From JAUIET01 sp964352475 (GTDB taxonomy: Bacteria; Pseudomonadota; Gammaproteobacteria; Pseudomonadales; JAUIET01): 64,000 bases of DNA. The stretch spans positions 1 through 64,000 of the forward strand of contig CAYGSL010000015.1 in assembly GCA_964352475.1 (NCBI GenBank), in the 5' to 3' direction. Shown one piece after another: positions 35,385 through 42,518 of the stretch. The notes beneath the pieces are model-generated. The model searched no databases, was not told the origin of the DNA, and worked only from the letters and a program-made list of their open reading frames with translations. The position numbers and the translations under genes were made by a program. How positions within the stretch are numbered: position 1 is the first letter of the stretch; each line of letters begins with the position of its first letter.

Positions 35385-36780
35385 CGTTGCCAGCCTGGGC
35401 GTCAACAAACGTTGCCTGGTTCTGATGTTCGGGGCAACGATTACTGAAGTTTGCTACGTATTGATTTGGAATTTCTACCCGTTCCAGTGACCGCCCGCAG
35501 GGGAAGCTGTCACCTTCGCCAGACACGTCCACTTCAGCCTGACACACCGGGTCATTGTAGTGCTCCAACCACACAGCATACAACTCAGGATCTACATAAC
35601 ATTTCTTTGCCGCATAGCGTTGTGGTGAGTCCAGGTACTCGCCAACGTCGGAGGCATCGATAGACAAGTGCCCGGCCCCCGGATGATGGGCCACAAAATC
35701 CACGCCCGCGTCTTTTAGTTGCTCGAGATAGCTGTTTGCGCCCTGGTTTAACAGCCGCACTTTTTCCTGCCGCAGATTGGCGATCTCATCGCGCAATGCC
35801 GTCATCTGCTCTTCGCGGTAGAACAACTCTACGTTGCGCATTTCCAGCATCTCTTTGAGTTCAGCGGTCTCGGCGTCAAGCTTGGCGTGCAATTCCAGGT
35901 CGAATTTTTGCTGCAATATATCGAATTGCTCACCAACGTCTTGCGTTCGCGCTTCACTCAACTGCTCGGCTGCGCGCTGGCGCTCTTGCTTGATGTTGCG
36001 TACCTGCTCTTGCAATAAGGCTTTGAAGCGATCAGCGCGTTCTGTCTGCTCCTGACACTGGCGCTCAAGTTGTTGCGCAGTTTGCTGGTGGTGGCGAAGC
36101 TGTTTCTGAAATTCGGACTTTAGTTTGGCTATGTCTTCGTTGCGTTTGTTCTTCAATGTCGCAATGTGCAGTCGCTGGCTCTTGATGTGCTCTGCGATGC
36201 GCTTGCGTTCTTCTACCTGCTCAGCGCTTAGCGTCTGAGTTTGTGCAGCTACCTTTTTTTGCGGCGCTGAAACAGCTTGATCCATGCCCAGAGAGGGCAA
36301 TGCTTGCGGATTGGCACTGGTGCCTTGGGGTGCCAGCTCCGCCGGAACATGCTTCAAGCCAAGACGATTGGTCGCCAAGGCAGTACGCACTTGCATAAAG
36401 GTGTTGTGGCCTGGCGACATAGCCGGGTCCCACAGTTGTTTCTGATGCCAGGCTACCGGGCACTGGCTATAGCAAGCCAAACGAATTTTGCCCGCGCCCA
36501 AATCAGGACCAGCACCTGAGTTGCTGGCCATATGCTCCAAAGGCACGTTCCACTTGGGGTCTGCACCGCCGCCACGAACAAAGTCGATTTTGAAGAATAC
36601 GATCGCCGTAGCATGCAGGTTCTCGTTGACCCGAACGAATGCCGCCTCAACCGTTTGGTCCTCAAATTCAGGCACCGACACCACATGATCAAGCACAGCT
36701 TCAAACTCCGCTAGCAGCATTTCCTTGCTGATCTCGTGGTCCTCAAAAAACAGCACCACATCGGTGTGTTCTGCTTGCAT
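35332..36780 (-). CDS. uncharacterised coiled-coil protein
   Basis: I cannot assign a function. The 482-residue protein has an N-terminal globular part of about 160 residues (VLFFEDHEISKEMLLAEFEA, VFFKIDFVRGGG, IRLACYSQCPVAWHQKQLWD). A charged coiled coil from about residue 185 to 345 follows, rich in Gln, Glu, Lys and Arg. A C-terminal part contains CYVDPELYAVWLEHYNDPVC. Similar gammaproteobacterial proteins are, as I recall, loosely labelled chromosome partitioning proteins, but no ATPase motif is present here. ATG at 36780 has GAGGG 7 bases upstream. Its end overlaps the PLP enzyme gene by 53 bases. Confidence 0.6.
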   Translation of the reverse strand: MQAEHTDVVLFFEDHEISKEMLLAEFEAVLDHVVSVPEFEDQTVEAAFVRVNENLHATAIVFFKIDFVRGGGADPKWNVPLEHMASNSGAGPDLGAGKIRLACYSQCPVAWHQKQLWDPAMSPGHNTFMQVRTALATNRLGLKHVPAELAPQGTSANPQALPSLGMDQAVSAPQKKVAAQTQTLSAEQVEERKRIAEHIKSQRLHIATLKNKRNEDIAKLKSEFQKQLRHHQQTAQQLERQCQEQTERADRFKALLQEQVRNIKQERQRAAEQLSEARTQDVGEQFDILQQKFDLELHAKLDAETAELKEMLEMRNVELFYREEQMTALRDEIANLRQEKVRLLNQGANSYLEQLKDAGVDFVAHHPGAGHLSIDASDVGEYLDSPQRYAAKKCYVDPELYAVWLEHYNDPVCQAEVDVSGEGDSFPCGRSLERVEIPNQYVANFSNRCPEHQNQATFVDAQAGNDDKQEQQRQPIPLQRGA

Positions 36781-37164
36781 TACGTGCCCTCAAACCCCTG
36801 CAGCAGCAGGATGTTGTTGTGTCTCGCTGTTTAACACGCGTTGGATCATTAGGTTGACCACCTTTCGTCGCGCATAAAATCAGCCCCCGATCACGGGGAT
36901 TGCTCAAAGTATAAGCAACTTATGAAAAGCTGCTTGAGACTCATGCAGCAAAGCTGAAATTAGCGTGTGAACTGCTTGGCAAAACCAGCAGGTGACACTG
37001 GCCGTAAGTCCAAAATCGCACTCTGAACAATTAATTGTTATTTTTCAGATACTTAGAATCATTACGGCGAACTAAGTGAGGCTGGAAAATATCACCAGCG
37101 TGATATACTCTGCCGCCACCGAGACCAACCGTATTAGCGGCAACTGCCGATCAAAAGGACCCCT
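36781..37164. other. divergent intergenic region with promoters and a small hairpin
   Basis: The 384 bases between two divergent genes contain no open frame that I believe. CCCCG-ATCA-CGGGG near 36884 is a short hairpin. On the minus strand it is followed by a few T residues, so a weak terminator or leader structure is possible. Near the right end lies a TATACT -10-like hexamer with a palindrome, listed separately. Confidence 0.5.
37089..37106. promoter_or_regulatory. ATATCAC-CAGC-GTGATAT palindrome over a -10-like TATACT
   Basis: ATATCAC at 37089-37095 and GTGATAT at 37100-37106 are exact inverted repeats with a 4-base spacer. The hexamer TATACT at 37104-37109 overlaps the right half, and the DUF35 gene starts 55 bases further on. 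A repressor bound here would cover the -10 element. The regulator is unknown; TetR or FadR-like proteins of lipid metabolism are candidates by context only. No strong -35 is seen. Confidence 0.55.
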
Positions 37165-37620
37165 ATGAGCGAAGACACCAGACTCACCAATGCAGCCGGA
37201 CAAAGCGCTGCACTGGAAGGCTGGTACACCCTGGATGACGACAGTCCCGCACTGATCGGCACCCGTTGTATCAGCTGCAGCACCTACTACTTCCCAAAAA
37301 TGTCCCGCTTCTGCCGCAACCCGGACTGCAGCAGCGAAGAATTCGAAGAGGTTGAATTGAGCCGCGAAGGCACAGTCTGGTCTTATACAGACGCCAACTA
37401 CCAACCGCCTGAGCCTTATGTTTCACCCAAGCCTTTCGAGCCGTTTGCGATTATTGGCGTGCAATTGGATAAAGAGCAGATGATCGTATTAGGCCAAGCC
37501 GCACGCGGCATCACCGTAGCCGATTTACGCGTGGGCATGAACGTGGAACTGGTGTTGGAAACCTTATACAGCGACGACGACGGCGACAAACTCGTTTGGC
37601 GCTGGAAGCCCAAACAATAG
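37165..37620 (+). CDS. DUF35 zinc-ribbon/OB-fold protein, partner of the downstream thiolase
   Basis: DUF35 proteins pair with thiolases and supply a CoA-binding OB fold plus a zinc ribbon that stabilises the complex. The ribbon is visible at residues 37-56, with cysteines in RCISCSTYYF and FCRNPDC. The OB-fold part follows (EGTVWSYTDANYQPPEPYVS, then PFAIIGVQL and MIVLGQA). Length is 151 residues. AAGGA stands 6-7 bases before the ATG. The thiolase gene begins 50 bases after the stop, the standard two-gene arrangement. Confidence 0.88.
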   Translation: MSEDTRLTNAAGQSAALEGWYTLDDDSPALIGTRCISCSTYYFPKMSRFCRNPDCSSEEFEEVELSREGTVWSYTDANYQPPEPYVSPKPFEPFAIIGVQLDKEQMIVLGQAARGITVADLRVGMNVELVLETLYSDDDGDKLVWRWKPKQ

Positions 37621-37670
37621 AAGCTGCCAGTTTTAGTGGCACTTGCAAAAGACAAACAGAGAGACAGTAC

Positions 37671-38858
37671 ATGAGTGACGACATTGCCATTCTTGGCGTA
37701 GGCATGCATCCCTGGGGCAAATGGGGTAAGAACTTTGTAGAGTACGGTGTAAAAGCCGCCCTAGACGCACTTGCCGACTCCGGCGTTGACTGGAAAGATG
37801 TGCAGTTTGTGTCGGGCGGCGGCACGGTTCGTTGCGGTTACCCAGGCTACGTAGCGGGCGCTACTTTTGCGCAAGCACTGGGCTGGAATGCGGCTGAGGT
37901 AAATACTTCTTATGCCGCCTGCGCATCAGGCTCGCAAGCCCTGGCAGCAGCACGGCATAAGATTTTGTCCGGTGCCTGCGAAGTGGCACTTGTTATTGGT
38001 GCAGATACCACGCCTAAGGGCTTTCTTGCTCCAGCCAAGGGCTACCGCCCTGACGACCCGGATTGGGTGCGCTTTATGGTTGGCATCACCAACCCTACCT
38101 ACTTCGGTTTATACGCCCGTCGCCGCATGGACTTGTACGGTGACACCGAAGATGATTTCAATATCATCAAGATCAAAAATTCTGAGCATGGATTTACTAA
38201 TCCGAATGCGCGATACAAAAAGAAATTTACCGAAGAAGATATCGCAAAATCACCTATGGTGGCCGACCCTTTGCGTTTGTTGCACATCACGGCAACATCA
38301 GACGGTGGCGCCGCACTGATTGTTAGCAGCATGGATTACGCGAAGAAAATGGGTAAAGCGGATGCGGTGAAAGTGGCCGCTATTTCCACCGTTACGCCAA
38401 CATTTGCAAGCGGTAACGTGGAGATGCCTGACATTGCCACAGACTCTGCGGCAGCGGATGGCGTTAACCCCGTAAATTATCGATCTACAATCGCTTTGAA
38501 AGCGTATGAAGAAGCAGGTATCTCACCAAAAGATGTAAGCCTGGCTGAGGTATACGATTTATCCTGTGCGCTTGAAATGGATTGGATGGAAGACTTACGC
38601 TTATGTGAAGAAGGCGAAGCGGCTAGCCTGGTGCGTGCGGGTGATACCCGGGTTGGTGGGCGTTTGCCGGTAAATGCGTCGGGAGGCTTATCCTGTTTTG
38701 GGGAAGCAGTGCCGGCGCAGGCGATTGCTCAGGTGTGTGAGCTTGCCTGGCAGCTTCGTGGAACGGCGGGTGAGCGGCAGGTTGAAGGGGCCAAGGTTGG
38801 GATTACGGCTAACCAAGGCTTGTTTGGGCATGGGTCTTCGGTGATTGTTAAACGCTGA
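37671..38858 (+). CDS. thiolase-family protein of the SCP-x/lipid-transfer type
   Basis: This 395-residue protein is a thiolase-fold enzyme of the non-decarboxylating SCP-x/lipid-transfer class. The nucleophilic cysteine is in NTSYAACASGSQAL near residue 84. The usual C-terminal GHP motif is replaced by NASGGLSCFGEA and ANQGLFGHGSS, which is typical of this subgroup and requires the DUF35 partner encoded upstream. ATG at 37671 lies 50 bases after that gene; a longer frame from 37596 would begin inside it and is rejected. Such pairs act in beta-oxidation of bulky acyl-CoAs, for example steroid side chains or branched acids. Substrate is not readable here. Confidence 0.85.
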   Translation: MSDDIAILGVGMHPWGKWGKNFVEYGVKAALDALADSGVDWKDVQFVSGGGTVRCGYPGYVAGATFAQALGWNAAEVNTSYAACASGSQALAAARHKILSGACEVALVIGADTTPKGFLAPAKGYRPDDPDWVRFMVGITNPTYFGLYARRRMDLYGDTEDDFNIIKIKNSEHGFTNPNARYKKKFTEEDIAKSPMVADPLRLLHITATSDGGAALIVSSMDYAKKMGKADAVKVAAISTVTPTFASGNVEMPDIATDSAAADGVNPVNYRSTIALKAYEEAGISPKDVSLAEVYDLSCALEMDWMEDLRLCEEGEAASLVRAGDTRVGGRLPVNASGGLSCFGEAVPAQAIAQVCELAWQLRGTAGERQVEGAKVGITANQGLFGHGSSVIVKR

Positions 38859-38878
38859 AGTTTTGTGGTGTTTAAACC

Positions 38879-38992
38879 GGGTTGGAGGTTGCTGAGTCTC
38901 TTGCTAGACACGCCGTAAACCCATCCATGGGGGCTCTTCAAAAAGGTCCCTCTTTTTGAAGGTCTAGCAAGAGACTCAGCAACCTCCAACCC
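38879..38992 (-). repeat. R3: 52-nt core in a perfect 31-bp locus-specific inverted repeat
   Basis: The arms at 38879-38909 and 38962-38992 are exact reverse complements over 31 bases and share no full-length similarity with the arms of other copies. The 52-base core at 38910-38961 reads AGGGAC on the minus strand. Its first hairpin is a perfect 10-bp stem (CTTCAAAAAG/CTTTTTGAAG) with a 6-base loop; the second is CCC-AUGGAU-GGG. It starts 20 bases after the thiolase stop and pairs with R4 in inverted orientation. Confidence 0.92.
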
Positions 38993-39060
38993 TACCATCG
39001 CACGAGTATCGAAAACCTTTGGTTTTGTGGCTATGAACGCCATGTACTACGAAATCAGGA

Positions 39061-39170
39061 GTGAGCGAGTCGCATTCCGCACCAGATACCGTTGAAAAGA
39101 GGGACCTTTTCAACGAGCCCCCATGGATGGGTTCACGGCGCGTATCTGGTGTGGAATGCGACTCGCTCAC
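39061..39170 (+). repeat. R4: 52-nt core in a 29-bp locus-specific inverted repeat
   Basis: The arms at 39061-39089 and 39142-39170 pair at all 29 positions, with one G-T at 39079/39152 that is a wobble on the plus strand. The core at 39090-39141 is 52 bases and reads AGGGAC on the plus strand. The first hairpin has the 10-bp stem CGTTGAAAAG/CTTTTCAACG. The element ends 45 bases before the panB start, so it lies in the panB leader if transcription starts upstream of it. It is 68 bases from R3. Confidence 0.92.
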
Positions 39171-39215
39171 GGATCGAAGCTCCAAACGGGGCCTCCAACA
39201 AATCGGAGCAATACA

Positions 39216-40031
39216 ATGTCCACACAGTCCCAGCAAAAAAAGGTAACCGTCACCACGCTGCAACAAATGAAGCGCGACGGCGAACGTTTCGCGATGATGA
39301 CGGCGTACGATTATTGTCAGTCTGTTACTGCCAACAAAGCCGGTGTTGAGGTTATGTTGGTCGGTGATTCATTGGGCATGGTTATTCAAGGGCATGATTC
39401 AAGCTTGCCTGTTACCGTTGAAGATATTGCTTACCATGTGCGTTGCGTGCGGCGCGGTAATAGCAGTGCCATGATTATGGCCGACATGCCATTTATGAGC
39501 TATTTTAACGAAGCGAACACGCTTGAAAATGCCGCCTCACTAATGCGCGAAGGCGCTCATATGGTCAAATTGGAAGGTGCGGCCTGGCTGGCTAAAAGCA
39601 CGCAGCTTTTAGCGCGCCATGGTATTCCTGTTTGTGCGCATATGGGGCTTACGCCACAATCCGTTAACCACCTTGGTGGTTACCGTGTGCAGGGAAGAGA
39701 TCCCGGGCAAGCAGAAAAGATTATTGCTGAGGCAAAACAGCTTGAAACCGCGGGTGCCAGCGTTATTCTTTTGGAATGCGTACCCACATCGCTCGGAAAA
39801 GCAGTGAGTGAAGCGCTGGAAATTCCGGTAATCGGAATTGGTGCAGGTCCGGATACGGATGCGCAAGTGCTGGTTTGGCACGATTTGTTGGGGCTTTACC
39901 CTGGAAAACCAGCGAAGTTTGTGAAGAACTTTCTGGAAGGCAATCCTGGTGGCATTGAAGCGGCAGTGCGCGACTATGTGACTGCGGTTAAAGACGGTTC
40001 ATTCCCGGCACCTGAGCATTGCTACCAATAG
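39216..40031 (+). CDS. panB: 3-methyl-2-oxobutanoate hydroxymethyltransferase
   Basis: PanB adds a hydroxymethyl group from methylene-tetrahydrofolate to 2-oxoisovalerate, the first step of pantothenate synthesis. Metal and substrate motifs are present: MMTAYDYCQS, MLVGDSLGMVIQGHDS, KLEGAAW and GIGAGPDTDAQVLVWHD. The true start is ATG at 39216, with GGAG 7 bases upstream, giving 271 residues. The longer frame from 39123 only reads through repeat R4 and should not be annotated. Its need for methylene-tetrahydrofolate ties it loosely to the one-carbon genes downstream, but it is convergent with them. Confidence 0.95.
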   Translation: MSTQSQQKKVTVTTLQQMKRDGERFAMMTAYDYCQSVTANKAGVEVMLVGDSLGMVIQGHDSSLPVTVEDIAYHVRCVRRGNSSAMIMADMPFMSYFNEANTLENAASLMREGAHMVKLEGAAWLAKSTQLLARHGIPVCAHMGLTPQSVNHLGGYRVQGRDPGQAEKIIAEAKQLETAGASVILLECVPTSLGKAVSEALEIPVIGIGAGPDTDAQVLVWHDLLGLYPGKPAKFVKNFLEGNPGGIEAAVRDYVTAVKDGSFPAPEHCYQ

Positions 40032-40066
40032 AAATGCTGCAGGGCCGACAATGGTGGGGTTGGTGC

Positions 40067-41749
40067 TTAGAAAAGACCAGCCACTTCGCCTTCCGCATTG
40101 ATGTTAATGCGGTTAGCCGCGGGTTCACGCGGCAGACCCGGCATGGTCATGATGTCGCCACAAACAACAACAATAAACCCGGCACCAGCGGACAAGCGCA
40201 CTTCGCGAATGGGCAGTACGTGATTTATGGGCGCACCTTTTCTCAAGGGGTCGGTGGTAAAACTGTATTGGGTTTTGGCAATACATACCGGGAAGTTTTC
40301 GTACCCACTATCTTGTAAACGCTGAATCTCATCACGCACTTTTTGATCAGCAATGATGTCGTCTGCGCGGTACAAGCGTGTGGCAACGGTTTTGATTTTC
40401 TGCCAGATCGGCATGTCATCCGGGTATAGCGGTGCGAAGTTTGCGTGGCCATTGTCTACCAGCTCAACCACTTCTCTGGCCAGCTCTTCTGCACCTGCAC
40501 CACCGTTTTCCCAGTGAGTGCTTTCTACGGCAGTTACACCGTTAGCAGCGCAAACCTCTTTCACCTTGGCGATTTCGGCATCCGTGTCAGTGATGAAGCG
40601 GTTGATACCTACCACCACAGGCACACCAAATGATTTCACATTCTCAATATGTCTGACCAGGTTGTCACACCCATCGGCAAGCGCCTCTACATTTTCTGAA
40701 CCCAACTCTTTCATATCAACACCGCCGTGCATCTTCAACGCACGAACGGTTGCAACAATCACGGCTGCATCAGGACTTAAGCCGGCACTGCGACATTTGA
40801 TATTGAAGAATTTCTCTGCACCCAGGTCAGCACCAAAGCCTGCCTCGGTAACCACATAATCAGCCAGCTTCAGCGAAGTGCGAGTTGCAATCACAGAGTT
40901 ACAACCATGAGCGATGTTAGCAAACGGGCCGCCGTGGATAATGGCCGGGTTATGCTCCAGAGTCTGCACCAGGTTTGGCGCCAGCGCGTCTTTTAATAAC
41001 ACGGCCATTGCACCGGTGCCGTTTATGTCTGAGGCGTGAACGGGTTTGCGATCACGCGTGTAGCCCACCACAATTTTGCTCAATCGCTCTTGAAGATCAT
41101 CAAGGTCTTTGGACAAACAGAAGATTGCCATGATTTCCGAGGCCACGGTGATATCAAAGCCGTCTTCTCGTGGGAAGCCATTGCCAGGTCCACCCAAAGA
41201 GCAGGTGATCTGGCGCAAGGCGCGGTCATTCATATCAACCACACGTTTCCAGGTAATTCTGCGAGCATCCAGTTCATTCTCGTTGCCCCAATGAATGTGG
41301 TTGTCCAGCAGCGCAGATAACAGGTTGTGGGCAGCACCGATCGCGTGGAAGTCACCGGTGAAGTGCAGGTTGATGTCTTCCATCGGAATAACCTGGGCGT
41401 AGCCACCACCAGCCGCGCCTCCCTTCATTCCAAAACACGGGCCAAGGCTTGGCTCACGCAAACAGACCAGCGCTTTCTTGCCAATTCTATTCAGGCCGTC
41501 AGTCAGGCCTACCGATGTCGTGGTCTTACCTTCACCAGCCGGTGTTGGAGTGATTGCGGTAACCAGAATCAGCTTGCCATCGGGCTTGTCTTGCAAGCTG
41601 TTTATGTGATGTAAATCGATTTTTGCTTTGGTGCGGCCGTAGGGACTCAGAGCGTCGCTGGGTATGTCCAGCTTTGCAGCAATGTCGCCAATGGGCAGCG
41701 CGTCGGCCGCCTGGGCAATCTCAATATCACTAGGTACTTTCTTGCTCAT
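40067..41749 (-). CDS. fhs: formate-tetrahydrofolate ligase
   Basis: The enzyme interconverts formate, ATP and tetrahydrofolate with 10-formyl-tetrahydrofolate. In catabolism the reverse direction frees formate and makes ATP. The ATP motif TPAGEGKTTTSVGL is at about residue 65-80. MKGGAAGGGYAQVIPMEDINLHFTGD and the monovalent-cation and folate regions further on are intact. ATG at 41749 has AGGA about 8 bases upstream and gives the usual 560 residues; the longer frame to 41785 adds a basic stretch not found in the family. It follows soxG by about 165 bases, the familiar sarcosine-oxidase neighbourhood where it handles C1 units. Confidence 0.95.
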   Translation of the reverse strand: MSKKVPSDIEIAQAADALPIGDIAAKLDIPSDALSPYGRTKAKIDLHHINSLQDKPDGKLILVTAITPTPAGEGKTTTSVGLTDGLNRIGKKALVCLREPSLGPCFGMKGGAAGGGYAQVIPMEDINLHFTGDFHAIGAAHNLLSALLDNHIHWGNENELDARRITWKRVVDMNDRALRQITCSLGGPGNGFPREDGFDITVASEIMAIFCLSKDLDDLQERLSKIVVGYTRDRKPVHASDINGTGAMAVLLKDALAPNLVQTLEHNPAIIHGGPFANIAHGCNSVIATRTSLKLADYVVTEAGFGADLGAEKFFNIKCRSAGLSPDAAVIVATVRALKMHGGVDMKELGSENVEALADGCDNLVRHIENVKSFGVPVVVGINRFITDTDAEIAKVKEVCAANGVTAVESTHWENGGAGAEELAREVVELVDNGHANFAPLYPDDMPIWQKIKTVATRLYRADDIIADQKVRDEIQRLQDSGYENFPVCIAKTQYSFTTDPLRKGAPINHVLPIREVRLSAGAGFIVVVCGDIMTMPGLPREPAANRININAEGEVAGLF

Positions 41750-41915
41750 CACTTTGTTCCTGGTTCTTTTTCCTGTTAAGGGCACAGAACGTGCTTAAAC
41801 CACGTTTTGAGGCGCGTAGATTAAGGGAGTCTCGCGCTTTTAAGGGCGTCAGGACCGTCAGTTAGTGTTCTCATTGCGACCGCTGGAACAGCTGTTATTT
41901 ATGCTAGGGAGAACT

Positions 41916-42518
41916 TCAAGTCTCCGTACTTGCATGAAAGCCATACTCAGCTGAGGCATCAGCAATCCAGGCGTAGATATAATCCGAAAAACTGCGCCGT
42001 ACAACCAGATCATAATGAGACTCTGAGCGTTTGATAACTAGCGCCGTCGCTTTCGCAAACGTTGTTTGCACACAGCTTCCAACGGCAACATTCTGCGGTG
42101 AAAAATCGTAGCTGCAGCTCTTTTTGAGTACGGAACTCACATCGCTGCCGGAGAGACTAAGCACAGTTTGCCCGCCGCTCACATCAACAATAGAGAAATG
42201 GCCGCTGAATGCATCCCGCAGCCGCAGCTCTATGCCCCATTCTTCACCCGCCTCCACCAATAGCAACCATTCCTCAGGTCCCAGGCAGCAGCACTGCGCA
42301 ATTTCAGAGCTGGACGTGTCTTTTACCCTGGCCGGCAAGCCAAGCCCTAACACAGACTCACAGGCACTGGAAAAATCAGCGTTATTTCGATCTCCGCGCA
42401 GCACCAGGTGACCTTTTCTGGCACATTCGACTAATTTCACCCCGGCAATGCCTTGGCCCTCGCTTGGGCCAGCCGCCAGATAATGATGCAATGGCAGTTC
42501 GCTGCGTGGCTCAATCAT
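41916..42518 (-). CDS. soxG: sarcosine oxidase gamma subunit
   Basis: SoxG is the smallest conserved structural part of heterotetrameric sarcosine oxidase (alpha, beta, gamma, delta) and packs against the alpha subunit. The 200-residue chain shows the family pattern of variable N-terminus, GPEEWLLL, a central VVDVSGGQTVLSLSGSD and C-terminal VVRRSFSDYIYAWI. ATG at 42518 overlaps the end of soxA by 8 bases; the frame further upstream lies inside soxA and is rejected. It ends the soxBDAG run. Confidence 0.88.
   Translation of the reverse strand: MIEPRSELPLHHYLAAGPSEGQGIAGVKLVECARKGHLVLRGDRNNADFSSACESVLGLGLPARVKDTSSSEIAQCCCLGPEEWLLLVEAGEEWGIELRLRDAFSGHFSIVDVSGGQTVLSLSGSDVSSVLKKSCSYDFSPQNVAVGSCVQTTFAKATALVIKRSESHYDLVVRRSFSDYIYAWIADASAEYGFHASTET

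Noticed and set aside
35385..35408. TTG start for the PLP enzyme at 35408
   Set aside because: ATG at 35384 has a better ribosome site and reduces the overlap with the preceding gene.
36884..36897. Rho-independent terminator at the CCCCG/CGGGG hairpin
   Set aside because: The stem is only 5 bp, the T run is short, and it lies between divergent genes where no terminator is expected.
39123..39215. Longer panB start
   Set aside because: This part reads through repeat R4. ATG 39216 has a good ribosome site and gives the normal length.
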